Below are positions 53,601 to 63,259 of a stretch of DNA of 64,000 nt, piece by piece. Positions within the stretch are counted from its first letter, which is position 1, and each line of letters starts with the position of its first letter. Made by a program: the position numbers and the translations under genes. Below the pieces are notes generated by a model, which did not search any database, was not told the DNA's origin, and saw nothing but the letters and a program-made list of their open reading frames with translations. This DNA is from Mytilus edulis (Eukaryota; Mollusca; Bivalvia; Mytilida; Mytilidae): contig NC_092348.1 in assembly GCF_963676685.1 (NCBI RefSeq), positions 26,945,386 to 27,009,385 on the forward strand, written 5' to 3'.

Positions 53601-55943
53601 AAGAATTTTCCGTCAAAATGTCTGTCAATTTGTTATGATAGCAACATTCTTTATTTAAAAAATAAAATGTGAATAGATCTATTTTTTGTCAAAAAGTGTT
53701 TACTTATACAAGTATAACATGTATTTCAAAACAGAACTTCATTGGTGTTGATTTTGTTAAACATAATTTTGAGAACTTTTCAACTTTCTTATTTGGAATC
53801 TGCCTAAATCACTAGCACTAGCTTTAGTAGCATTCTTAGCCAGATTTCATATAAGCTACATGTACAACTGCAGGTAATATGTAACCTTTCATCTTTAATT
53901 TAGAGAAAATGATACCCAACAAAAACTACAATTGAAAAGAAAACATGAGGAAGAGATTACAGATGAGTCTGATATGCCATTTAAGCAAAGGAAGTTACCA
54001 GCTTTTATTTCAATATTATCTGAAAACAAGGACAAGTCTGATGATGCTAAAAAGAATGAAAATACAGGCAAGTATTTTTGCATTTGGGTTTAGCAAGATT
54101 TATTTTTCTTTGTAACATGTATTATTTAAAAGTAATTAAACTGAAGAAATCCCTTGTAAAAATATTCTTCCGTAGAATACATAATTTTGCTCTATCTATT
54201 CTACATCTCCAATAAATAATGTTTTTGATTTCTTGTTTTTCCATAAATAAGCAGGCATTTTTACATCATAAAAATTTAAATATAATGGATCTTCTTAACT
54301 ACACATTCTCAGAATCTACCTAACAGATATGAATTAAATATACTTTTAAGAGGAGCATAGTATTGCATCACCTTTAAAGGCTTTTTGATGAATATTGATT
54401 GTTTAGTTTCATCCTCTGTTCTTTTTTACGACCATTCATTCTTCTGTGAGGGTCGTAATGGGAGTACCTTCATGACGAATAACAGTAAAAATTCTTGCCA
54501 AATGATGTTAATGGTAATTTTTGGTGCATGGAGATCAAATGTACTCTTTCTTTTAATGATAAAACAATCAACTGGTTTTGACAAATCTTGTTAAATTTTT
54601 TCCCAAAAATATAGGTAACAATTATTATTTGAGACCTTTGACGAATCATGTTTAGGATATTTTGACAAATCATGGTTTAATTTTTAGCTCACCTGGCCCT
54701 TGGGCCAAGTGACTTTTCTCATCACTTGGCGTCCGTTGTCATCTGTTAACTTTTACAAAAATCTTCTTCTCTGAAACTACTGGGCCAAATTTAACCATAC
54801 TTGGCCACAATCATTATTAGAGTATATATTTATTTTAAAGTGTACGATGACCCAGCCCACCATCCAAGATGGCCGACATTGCTAAAATAGAACATAGGGG
54901 TAAAGTGCAGTTTTTGGCTTATATCTCTGAAACCAAAGCATTTAGAGCAAATCTGACAGGAGGTGAAATTGTTTATCAGGTTGAGATCCATCTGCCCTGA
55001 AATTTTAAGACCAATCAGGCAATCCGTTGTTGGGTTGCTGCCCCTGAATTTGTAATTTTAAGAAAATTTTGCAGCTTTTAGTTATTATCTTGAATATTAT
55101 TATAGATAGCGATCAACTGTTAACAACAACAATGTACAGTTAAGTAAGATCTACAAATAAGTCAACATGACCAAAATGGTCAATTGACCCCTTAAGGAGT
55201 TCTTGCCCTTTACAGTCAATTTTAACAATTTTTGTTAATTTTGGTTTATTTTTACAAAATATTTTCCACTGTTACTACTGGGCCAAGTTCATTATACATA
55301 GAGATAATTATAAGCAGCAGGAATGTTCAGTAAAGTAAGATCTACAAATACATCATCATCACCAAAACACAATTTTGTCATGAATCCATCTGTGTCCTTT
55401 GTTTACTATGCACATAAACCAAAGTGAGCGACACAGGCTCTTTAGAGCCTCTAGGTTTAATCAATTTGACGCTAACTAGACGAAAATGACTGCTTGACAT
55501 CTGACAGTAAAGGGCATTACTACCCTCTTCTGTGTGCACATTGTTTCCCCAAATCACTGTGCTGTGTATTCATTCACATTTTTTTCATGCCTGTTCATTG
55601 AAGCAGAAGAGGTCATATGATGACCAAGCTATATGAGTAATTGAAGTGTAGTGACACCAAAAAGACAGCAACCTAACAACATAAGGTATTCTAAACTAAC
55701 ATCTAAAGGTCACAATACAGCTATCATTGATTGATTATTGGTTGCGTTCTCTATCAACATGAATGGATGCTAACCTGTAAATCCAATTTACCCAAATACC
55801 TGACACTAAAAGCAATATATATAGATCAATTTCTTTTACTAATGTTTTTTTTAAATTTATGTTATCATTTCCTACAAATGCATTCTCTAACTTTTAACTT
55901 CTTTATAGTTTCAGTCATAAAAATCAGACCACATCTTGGTTGA
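38658..55943 (+). CDS. ZC3H3: ZC3H3, CCCH zinc finger protein of mRNA 3'-end processing and export
   Basis: Coding exons: 38658-38724, 40841-42991, 43654-43783, 44469-44599, 45310-45417, 45980-46109, 47122-47292, 47816-48011, 48319-48449, 53904-54067, 55909-55943. Phases agree throughout and the product is 1137 aa. Five C-terminal zinc fingers follow one another: CX8CX5CX3H, CX7CX4CX3H twice, CX7CX5CX3H and CX8CX5CX3H. The start (EILQRQIRYLTDLI), the segment INGMLYKSSGHSLVKT, the finger block, LPAFISIL and the ending IKIRPHLG all match the layout of animal ZC3H3 (Drosophila/Xenopus Smicl type). The family links cleavage and polyadenylation factors to poly(A) RNA export and to nuclear RNA decay adaptors. 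The long basic, Ser-rich exon 2 looks disordered. Intron 10 uses a GC donor. The exon 1 donor (GTACTG) is weak, so the N-terminus is slightly less certain. Confidence 0.92.
39132..39441. mobile_element. piggyBac-like miniature element in ZC3H3 intron 1
   Basis: The ends TTAACCCAATTGCTGCC and the complement of CTAACCCTCTTGCTGCC are inverted repeats with three mismatches. The right target copy reads TTAG instead of TTAA. There is no coding capacity. Confidence 0.7.
40560..40690 (+). repeat. Family E repeat in ZC3H3 intron 1
   Basis: It contains tggtatgattgcaaatga, caagagaccaaatgacatag and atgagcaaaacccata in the same order as at 57890-58030. Confidence 0.7.
40841..42991 (+). CDS. ZC3H3: ZC3H3 exon 2, low-complexity region with repeated S-K-Y-K-L-R-K motifs
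   Basis: This exon has 2151 bases, starts after TTTTTCTTAG and ends at a GGTAAG donor. It encodes about 717 Ser-, Lys- and Asn-rich residues with no folded domain. The C-terminal half carries at least six related basic motifs: YKSRFSLQK, FKSKYKLRK, IKSKYKLQK, FKSKFKIRK, IKSKYKLRK and TSKYRLG. Vertebrate ZC3H3 has similar elements, so they may bind RNA or a partner. Near the start there is a perfect-phase 27-nt triplet repeat (TISQPCRHQ three times). Confidence 0.9.
41038..41118 (+). repeat. 27-bp tandem repeat x3 inside ZC3H3 coding sequence
   Basis: Three head-to-tail 27-bp units start at 41038, 41065 and 41092. They encode TISQPCRHQ, TISQPCRHQ and TISQPCWHQ. The copies differ by a single base, so the expansion is recent. 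Confidence 0.92.
43942..44121. mobile_element. Miniature element with CAGNGGCGGAT ends and a 28-bp poly-G
   Basis: The left end CAGGGGCGGATGCAGG pairs with the complement of the right end, CAGTGGCGGATCCAGG. The flanks show a 5-bp duplication, GCTTG. A run of 28 G (43969-43996) and further G tracts fill the inside. It lies in ZC3H3 intron 3. Confidence 0.82.
45772..45859. repeat. Perfect 44-bp tandem duplication in a ZC3H3 intron
   Basis: Two identical 44-bp units start at 45772 and 45816 (aaacttacatattcatgctg...). They end about 120 bases before the exon 6 acceptor and do not include it. Confidence 0.93.
46653..46864. mobile_element. Miniature inverted-repeat element, TACTGTGGATTC ends
   Basis: It is the second copy of the family at 1181-1380, with the same ends and the inner GGTACCA/TGGTATCC pair. 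It lies in ZC3H3 intron 6. Confidence 0.75.
47122..48449 (+). CDS. ZC3H3: ZC3H3 exons 7-9, the five-finger CCCH block
   Basis: Exon 7 (47122-47292) encodes finger 1 and ends in VAVCTR. Exon 8 (47816-48011) holds fingers 2 and 3 and most of finger 4. Exon 9 (48319-48449) completes finger 4 and holds finger 5. All zinc ligands are present. Exon 7 ends at ACAAG|GTCAGT, and its last bases seed a tandem array that runs into the intron. Confidence 0.93.
47261..47640 (+). repeat. 66-bp array seeded by the 3' end and donor of ZC3H3 exon 7
   Basis: The segment from CATGATCCAGACAGAG through the donor GTCAGT and about 35 intronic bases is repeated. Clear starts are at 47261, 47327 and 47393 (66-bp period), with three or so more decayed copies down to about 47640. 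The first copy is the real exon end. The second keeps an open frame and a GTCAGT site, so its use would add 22 residues in frame. A stop follows at 47390-47392. Confidence 0.85.
48679..51871. mobile_element. Possible 3.2-kb piggyBac-like non-autonomous element
   Basis: The left end TTAACACTTTCCTT and right end (complement TTAACCCTTTCAAGG) are imperfect inverted repeats with TTAA at both edges. The right subterminal region has two to three 34-bp repeats (attgttcggcctggctacgg, from 51780). No transposase frame was found. The pairing of these two ends is uncertain. Confidence 0.35.
52425..53804. mobile_element. Element with GGCAGATTCCAAA ends, filled by a motif array
   Basis: The inverted ends GGCAGATTCCAAA are flanked by TTAA on the left and TAAA on the right. 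Inside, GTCCGTCAAATCTTATGTTA followed by GCAACA occurs about nine times at 31-34 bp spacing (53180-53440). More copies lie at about 52820 and 53000, and inverted copies near 52980 and 53590. It sits in ZC3H3 intron 9. There is no coding frame. Confidence 0.68.
54681..55454. mobile_element. Family C repeat in ZC3H3 intron 10
   Basis: It begins tttttagctcacctggccct and ends aggctctttagagcctctag. The body carries ttgctgcccctgaatt and the cttaaggagtt phrase in reverse of the other copies. Confidence 0.8.
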
Positions 55944-56503
55944 ACAGGTAACTATGACAATGTAATCAGCAAAGTTTGTTTACAGTTTTAATACTTAAAG
56001 TTTTATTACTTATTAATTAAAATAATGATGTGAGTATGTTTTGTATATTTTTTCTGTTAAAAATTAAGGTTAAAATGAATGCAATATACTATTTGAAAAC
56101 CAAATTATATGAAATTTTCAAAGATGTTTTAAGCTAGTATAAATCTTTTAAAAAGCATGTTTGGTTGTTTTAATGAATAATTAGAAGTTACTTTAGTTAA
56201 TTTGAAATTGAATTATGAGCATTGCAAATATAATACCTTACAGGTGTAATCACCTTTAAGAAATGAATTTATTATTAGTTTTCACATAAAGAAAAATCAA
56301 TGATGATTCTTAGATATTGGCTTCTCTGTTTTTCATATTGAAATATTTTGATTTTCCGCATGATAGTGATAAAAAAATGGACTGTCAGATAGCAAATACA
56401 CTGTATTATCATATATTCAATTTTGTTTTCTTATGATTTAGACCTTTTACAGAACTGCAGAACTACCTTCATAATCAAAAGTAGATATATTTGTTTGTTT
56501 CAG

Positions 56504-56665
56504 GTGAAAGTGCAATCGAAAGGGTAAACCACCTTCAAATAATTTAAGTTATAAATCATTTGAATGTGCAGATTTTATTTTCAGAACTTTTTTTCTGTAT
56601 GTTATACATATTTTATTTTGTTAACTATTTAAAAGATTTTAATAAAGAAATAAATCTTATTATGT
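56504..56665 (+). other. ZC3H3: ZC3H3 3' UTR exon, possible alternative terminal coding exon
   Basis: The stop at 55941-55943 is followed by a donor (ACAG|GTAACT, exon end 55947). The next acceptor is TTTCAG at 56501-56503, and a poly(A) signal follows at 56641. Spliced after exon 11, this exon is 3' UTR only. If exon 10 joins it directly, phase 1 is kept and the protein ends with about 15 other residues, stopping at 56545-56547, and loses the conserved IKIRPHLG end. The 3' edge is estimated. Confidence 0.6.
56641..56646 (+). terminator. ZC3H3: Polyadenylation signal of ZC3H3
   Basis: AATAAA lies about 140 bases into the last exon, with a second overlapping A/T-rich signal just after it. It is the first full hexamer after the terminal acceptor. 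Confidence 0.6.
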
Positions 56666-56829
56666 TTTTGGTGTCTTCTTTTAATATAAAAGTAAGGTGA
56701 TGTGGTATGATTGCCTTTAAATGAGACAAGTACCCATAACTTAAGAGACCAAAGGACAAGGATGTAAAACAGGTGCCACATGTGGAGCAGGATCTGCTTA
56801 CCCTTCCAGAGCACTTGAGATCAACCCCT

Positions 56830-57000
56830 GTTTTTGGTGGGATTTATGTTGCTTAGTCTCTAGTTTTCTATGTTGTGCCTTGTGTACTATTGTTTGTTGG
56901 TCTTTTTCTTTTTTTAACCATGGCATTGTCAATTTATTTTTCAATTCATTATTTTGAATGTCCCTCTGGTATCTTCCACCCCTCTTTTTGAATGTTTTGA
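56830..57000 (+). repeat. Family F repeat fragment
   Basis: The phrases tagttttctatgttgtgcct and aaccatggcattgtc are followed by tccctctggtatcttccacc. A reverse-strand relative lies at 33830-34000. Confidence 0.6.
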
Positions 57001-57889
57001 TTTAATGCTACTGTTACACAATTATGTAATTTTTTGGCAGTCTGTTGAATATATGAAGTAATTTCCTGTTCTTAGGGTTATCCATTAACAGCTGTAAGAA
57101 ACTGACAAACTTGTATTACTGGTAGATCTGAGTCCTTGCCATTTTTGCTAGCTCAAAAAGAGAAACCTTGTAATTGGTTTGTGTGATCTGCAGATAGTTA
57201 TTAACATAGATTGATAAGCTTCCAAGGCTTCTTTGATGTAACAGTACTTGCAATATTTCTGAATGCACCAGTCTGATTTTGGCTCTAAAATTATAGCATG
57301 AAATGATTTATCTTTCTTCCAGCAAGTTCTTGTTGGGTACACTAAATATCAGTAAATAGACCGTGCAATACACATTATCACTGTTTGGGTATCTGTCCTG
57401 GTTTAAAACTCATATCTGTTGATTTCTTGAAAGGGTAATTTGGTTATTGTAATACCAATTTATGGCATAGAAATTTTAGATGGAGAGACAGAGTTAATAA
57501 TGTAGACCAGCTGAATTTGGTGATTCCTCAAAAATTTGTATTCCTGGATTTTTCTCAAAATCTCAAAATTCTAATTGCATTTTGGTCTAGAATCGTAAAA
57601 GTAACTGCATGTGGTACTTTTACATCTTCGCATTTCAAATGTTTGGCTTTGAACGTTCCTGATGAAGAAAAATCCAGAAAAAGCGCTTCAGATGCAAGAA
57701 ATTAATAAACGTGTTGTTTTCAATTTTCTAATTTCTGAATTTACAGTATCATCGAGAAACAATTTTCCAGTGACACATTTATTGATAGACATTGTTATTT
57801 TACTGTTGAACTGCCCATCTCAAATTCTAGTCATCTCTCCAGTTTAATTTCAATCATTTCAGGGAAACCTTTATGACCAATTGGAAATA

Positions 57890-58230
57890 TAAAAAAAAGA
57901 AGAAGTGGTATAATTGCCAATGAGACAACTCTTCACAAGAGACCAAAATTAAATAACACAAAAATTAACAACTTTAGGTTATCATACGACCTTAAACAAT
58001 GAGCAAAGCCCATGCCGCATAGTCAGCTGTGAAAGGTCATGAAATGACAATGTAAAACAATTCATACAAGAAAACCCAGCGGCCTAATTTATGTTAAAAA
58101 AGAGAACGAAAAACAAATATGTAACACATAAACAGACGACAATAACTGAATTACAGGCTCCTGACTTGGGACAGGCGCATACATAGAGAATGTGGCGGGA
58201 TGAAATATGTTAGCAGGATCCCAACTATAT
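57890..58230 (+). repeat. Family E repeat, longest copy
   Basis: It starts agaagtggtataattgcc, runs through aatgagcaaagcccatgccg, and ends near aggctcctgacttgggacag and the gtggcgggatgaa phrase. No open frame of note was found. Confidence 0.7.
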
Positions 58231-58390
58231 GTAAATTCATTCTCAAGTGAATCTTTACAGTGATATTGTTGGCTTTTTTCAAAACTACCTCTACCCTTTT
58301 TTATTGGGAAAAGATGCGTCATTTTCATCAAATTGGGAAATTAGAAAACCTATATGCCTTTGAAAATCCTGCATCCGCTCCTCGAGATAT

Positions 58391-58720
58391 TTATAAGATT
58401 GTCATTGAGAATGGAAACGGGGAATATGTCAAAGAGACAACAACCCGACCAAAGAGAAGAAAACAGCCGAAGGCAACCAACGGGTCTTCAACATAGCCAG
58501 AAAATCCCGCACCCGGAGGTGGTCGTCAGTAGCCCCTAAATAAAATTGTGTTCTAGTTCATTGAAAATGGACGTCACACTCAACTCCAAAACATATAAAG
58601 TGAACTAAAATAAAAAAAAAAAACAAACAAACAAAAAAACATACAATTACAAAGGACAGAGGCTCCTGACTTGAGACAGGCGCAACTGAAAATGCGGCGG
58701 GGTTAATTAAACATGTTTTC
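58391..58720 (+). repeat. Family G repeat
   Basis: The stretch caaagagacaacaacccgac through cccgcacccggaggtggtcg is followed by a second ggctcctgacttgagacagg and gcggcggggtta-type end. The short frames over it are not genes. Confidence 0.6.
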
Positions 58721-59299
58721 TGAGATCTCAACTCCCCTCCTTTATATCTCTAGCCAATGTAGAATTCTAAAGAAACACATAGCAATACGCACAGTAAAAC
58801 TCAGTTTGAAAAAAGTCAGAGTCCGATATCAGAATAGGCAACAAAAGAAACCAAGAAAAATGACAAAGATAAATAAATTAACAAAGGACTGACATGCCAG
58901 CTTCAGACCTCATTTAAACTGATTGAAAGATTATGTCTGCATCATAACAACTGATTTTAGAAAAATGTGTTTATTTCCGATGCATACAATATGAGTGAAT
59001 CAATATCAATACCAAAATATATGCAATCCTTAATGACCTCACAACAGTATCGTAACTATATACTTTCCGAATAAGTCTATTTCCATTAAAGGTTTGAAAT
59101 CAAGCCAGAGGACGTTTGCAAAATCTCAGCAAGGTCGGCAGTAACTGTCTTTTCCAACTCGTCCAGAAAGCGATCTTTTCATTCTTTTAGCAAATTGAAT
59201 TAAGGATAGACTACAGAGGCGGATTTAAGGGGGGCCCGGGTCCCCCTGTGACGAAATGGCCCCCCCCCCCTTAGGCAGTCAGTGGGCCCCCTCTTATGA

Positions 59300-60380
59300 A
59301 AATATCTATTATAAACTTGGCCCTTTAGTTACAGAGGAAAATATTTTGTAAAAATTTACAAAAAAATACCAAATTAATGATAACTGTTAAAAATTGACTA
59401 TAAAGGCCAATAACTCCTTAAGGGGTCAACTGACCATTTAGGTCATGTTGACTTATTTGAAGATCTTATACTTTGCAGAACATTATTGCTGTTTACAGTA
59501 TATCTCTATCTATAATAATATTCAAGATGATAACCAAAAAACCGCAAAATTTCTGTAAAAATTATCAATTGGGGGGCAGCAACCCAACAAACCAGTTGTC
59601 CAATTCATCTGAAAATTTCAGGGGAGATAAATATTGACTTGATAAAAGGATGTCAGATTTGCTGTAAATGCTTTGGTTTCAGAGTTATAAGCCAAAATCT
59701 ACATTTTACCCCTATGTTCTATTTTTAGCCATGGTGACTTAGTCACCGCACACAATTTTTTAACTAGAAACCGGTTAAATTTGGCGCAGTAGTTTCAGAG
59801 TCGAAGATTTTTGTAAAAGATAACAAAAATTTACGAAAATTGGTAAAAAAGGACTTTAAAGGGCAATAACTCCATAAGGAGTCAACTGACCATTTTGGTG
59901 ATGTTGACTTATTTGTAGATCTTACTTTGCTGAACATAATTGCTGTTTACAGATTCTCTCTATCTATAATAATATTTAAGATAATAACCAAAAACAGCAA
60001 AATTTCCTTAAAATTACAAATTCAGGGGCAGCAACCCAACAACCGGTTGTCTGAATCATCTGAAAATTTCAGGGCAGATATTGACTTGATAAACAATTTT
60101 ACCCATGTCAGATTTTCTCTAAATGCTTTGGTTACAAAGTTATAAGCCACAATCTACATTTTACCCCTATGTTCTATTTTAAGCCATGACGGCCATCTTG
60201 GTTGGTTGGCCGGGTCACCGAACACATTTTTTAAACTAGAAACCCCAATGATGATTATGGCCAAGTTTGGTTAAATTTGGCCTATAGTAGTTTCAGAGGA
60301 GAAGATTTTTGTAAAAGTTAACGACTACGACGACGGGCGAGAAAAGCTCACTTTGCCCTTTGGGCCAGGTGAGCTAAAAA
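59300..60380. mobile_element. Family C repeat, left end truncated, two internal units
   Basis: Two related blocks (about 59300-59760 and 59760-60300) each carry ggcaataactcc and gcagcaacccaacaa. It ends tttgggccaggtgagctaaa. The usual left end is missing next to a G/C-rich patch at 59220-59290. Confidence 0.75.
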
Positions 60381-60715
60381 GGACTTACAATGCTTTATAA
60401 TTTCTGTCAAAAGTTAGAATGGTCTCAGAGAAGATGACGATAATATAAAATGTCCAGCGAAAGACGAATGGATTGACAAAATGATAGTGATGCCACGTTA
60501 TAGCTTGAAAGCAAGACGATTTAAATTTCAACAAGAATGTGTCCATCCACTATCATTTCCATGTTCAGTGGACCATGACATTGGGGTAGCAACTCGAATT
60601 TGGCGTTCAAATTAGAAAGATGATATCATAAGGAACATGTGTACTACGTTTTAAAGTTGATTGCACTTCAACTTCATCAAAAACTACCTCGACCAAAAAC
60701 TTTAACCTGAAGAGG

Positions 60716-60752
60716 GACAAACGGACGGACGGACGAACGGACGGACGCACAG
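60716..60752. repeat. (ACGG)n short tandem run
   Basis: About eight imperfect units of acgg/acga run inside a longer interspersed sequence. Confidence 0.85.
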
Positions 60753-61298
60753 AACAGAAACATAATGCCCATAAATGGAGCATAAAAAGGTGCTAAACCT
60801 AAGTTATCGATGCCCCTCTCTCTCTTTCATAAAAAGAAAAGCACAACAAAGGAGTAACAAGAACCCAGGAACTAAGCAAACTTTGCCTGCCCGATAATTG
60901 GAGTTTGCTGCTTTAGAGCTTTACTAAATTGATGAGTAGGAAACATTGATTTGGTTGGTAGCTCGATCGGTTGACGTTTCATTGGTAAGTGTTTTACGCT
61001 ACTTTCAGAACTGTTGGTTAATTAGTAGAAATTTTATTGTTGGAAGAAGCAGTCAAATACGTTGAATGACACTGGTCGAATATTTGAAATGTTGAATTTC
61101 CACTGAGCGCATACATATATATATATATATGTGAAATTTGTCACTTATATATATAGTGAATAAAAGTGACATATCAAAAGGACCTACGGGATGGCTGACA
61201 CACCTCAGCCTCACAGACTCGAGTCTTAAGACATGCTGGACAAACATGGGCCTTAGAAATATATATTAAAAAAGTCAGAACTGTTTTAAAAATGTCCT

Positions 61299-61304
61299 TT
61301 TATT
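61299..61304 (-). terminator. Polyadenylation signal of the TRIM-like gene
   Basis: A minus-strand AATAAA lies about 175 bases after the stop codon. Its distance is normal for a short 3' UTR. Confidence 0.5.
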
Positions 61305-61476
61305 ACTCTATAATTTTAAACGTCAAACAAAACGGAATAATGCAAATTGCTTGTAGACCCTCTTGTGCTTAGTTGTCATGAATTTAAAATGAAACGTCAT
61401 CGTTCTATCTTTTGAACATTGGTAATTGTAAAATATATCACCGTAAAGTTTCTGTACATACAACACCAGGACAAGG

Positions 61477-63219
61477 CTAGACATCAGAGATTTCCAATTT
61501 CAAACAGGTTAAATTGGGCAATTTGTGTTTTTTTGCAAAGTCCTTGTTCATCCTGTCATTCGCACAACCCACCCATAGAAACCCTTTTGAGTCTATAGCT
61601 AATGCTCTAGGTAATACAATGCCCATTGTCCTCAAATCACAGAAGGTAAGAAAATCTCCACCTAGTGACAGTAAGTATATTCTATGGGAGATAACCTCAG
61701 ATAAGACGAGGTATCCAGTTTGAGTTGATGTTATATCATTAGGATCGAAAGCTTTTTGTTGTTTAAAATCAAATTCTCCTTCGTAGGTCCATTTGATTTC
61801 CCCTGCGCGTCTTCCTATCGATAAAACCCTTTTTGTGTCCTTCGTCATAGAATCTATGACTATTATATCACCATTTACATCAGTGCATATCCTTACAGGA
61901 ATGGTAACCAGTCTCGTCTTCTTTTTGTCGAATTCGTACGATTCTTTCTGATTTCCATCCATTCCAAATATAAGAATTTTTCGACAACTTTCTTCTGTAA
62001 TCTGAAAAGGGTCACCATTGTCTCGAACTCCAAGAATGATCTCGTTTTCTTTGTTGACATGAATTCCTCGTGTAATAAGAGGTGCAACGTTGATGAATTC
62101 TTCCAATCTACCATTTTTCCCAATGCGTTTGACCTCTGGGGTCATATGGACGGAGGCAATGACAGTGTCATCTGTTGTTAATGCCAAATCGAAAACATTT
62201 ACTTCGACAGTTTTACACCAATTTATGACTTTTGAAAGAGTACTTTTAATCAAATAAGAATCGTCTTTGTCATTGTTATATACTGACGCCCAATAACTTC
62301 CATCGGTACACATCCTCATTTTATCTATACCTTGTACATTGATGGTGTAGTTACAATCATGTTTAACGGCTACATAGGCTGGAACCGAAAAATGATTGAT
62401 CTTTCCAAATATAACAGCCATTCTCTTGGGGGATAACTTTGGTTTAGGAAGGTCAATAATCTCTGTTGGCATCTTGGTATTATCAATCAAAGTATTCAGC
62501 TTATCTTTTTCAGAAACCGTATTGAAAATGTCATACCCTTGGTCTGATTCTAATGCTTTCTTTATCTTTCCTCGGAAATCAGTAAAAAGGGCTTCTTGTT
62601 CACAATTGTTCTGTTCCCTCTCATCGAATTCCTGGTTTCTGTTTTTTCTTTTCTGTTCTACATTTTCACGCAGTTCTTTCGCGTACTTAGTGACTGCCTC
62701 CTTTATTTCACGTTCATTTTCATCAATATATTTTTTAACTTGATCTATCTCACATTCCCATGTTTCCTTCTTCTTTTTGAAATTTTTATTTATTTTTCTC
62801 AATTTATAAACTTTTTCTTCCATAAATGAGTCAAATGCTGAGAGTTCGCTAAGTTTATTCTCACAAGCTTTTTCCAATGGTTCGAATTCATGCTTCGTAT
62901 GGATACTAGAGACACAGTCCGGACATACAAGTCTGTTGCAAGTCCGACAGAACAGACAATGAAACTTCTTGGTATGGTTGTCACATGGCATAGAGTACAG
63001 CTGTATTTTCTGAATCATGTGTTGAGGTACGAATTGTTTTTCAATGTTGATAATTAGGTGGTTTGATAAGACCGGAACTTTAGCGTGTATTCCTTTACAT
63101 CTATCACAAATAACCTTTTCACATTCTACGCACTTAAACTGCAATATTGATTCTTGTTCACAGAGTTCACAAGGTTTTGCAGACGAGTTCGGCGTTTCTA
63201 TTTCAACAAGAGATGCCAT
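61477..63219 (-). CDS. TRIM-like protein: two B-boxes, coiled coil, C-terminal propeller; no RING
   Basis: This single-exon reading frame has 580 codons and starts at the first ATG (MASLVEIETP). B-box 1 uses C17, C20, C30, C33, C38, C41, H45 and H54. B-box 2 uses C79, H82, C91, C94, C99, C102, H107 and H110. About residues 115-230 are charged with heptad-like Leu/Ile spacing, a coiled coil. From about 270 to the end, repeated short strands resemble an NHL/WD-type beta-propeller, as in TRIM2/TRIM71-related bivalve proteins. There is no RING domain, so it probably is not an E3 ligase alone; it could act as an adaptor or compete with RING-bearing TRIMs. Bivalves have large intronless sets of such genes, often tied to immunity. 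No frameshift was seen. Confidence 0.9.
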   Translation of the reverse strand: MASLVEIETPNSSAKPCELCEQESILQFKCVECEKVICDRCKGIHAKVPVLSNHLIINIEKQFVPQHMIQKIQLYSMPCDNHTKKFHCLFCRTCNRLVCPDCVSSIHTKHEFEPLEKACENKLSELSAFDSFMEEKVYKLRKINKNFKKKKETWECEIDQVKKYIDENEREIKEAVTKYAKELRENVEQKRKNRNQEFDEREQNNCEQEALFTDFRGKIKKALESDQGYDIFNTVSEKDKLNTLIDNTKMPTEIIDLPKPKLSPKRMAVIFGKINHFSVPAYVAVKHDCNYTINVQGIDKMRMCTDGSYWASVYNNDKDDSYLIKSTLSKVINWCKTVEVNVFDLALTTDDTVIASVHMTPEVKRIGKNGRLEEFINVAPLITRGIHVNKENEIILGVRDNGDPFQITEESCRKILIFGMDGNQKESYEFDKKKTRLVTIPVRICTDVNGDIIVIDSMTKDTKRVLSIGRRAGEIKWTYEGEFDFKQQKAFDPNDITSTQTGYLVLSEVISHRIYLLSLGGDFLTFCDLRTMGIVLPRALAIDSKGFLWVGCANDRMNKDFAKKHKLPNLTCLKLEISDV

Positions 63220-63259
63220 GCTGTCTCTTTACGTTCCTTGTGTGATGTGCTATAAATAA

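Larger units (their letters stand above)
56666..61298. other. Intergenic region between ZC3H3 and the TRIM-like gene
   Basis: The two genes converge on this region. It is filled by family E, F, G and C repeats and a short (ACGG)n run. No exon was recognised. Confidence 0.6.

Noticed and set aside
54068..54076. GTATTT as the donor of ZC3H3 exon 10
   Set aside because: It would leave phase 2, which does not fit the conserved C-terminal exon. The GC donor matches consensus and phase.
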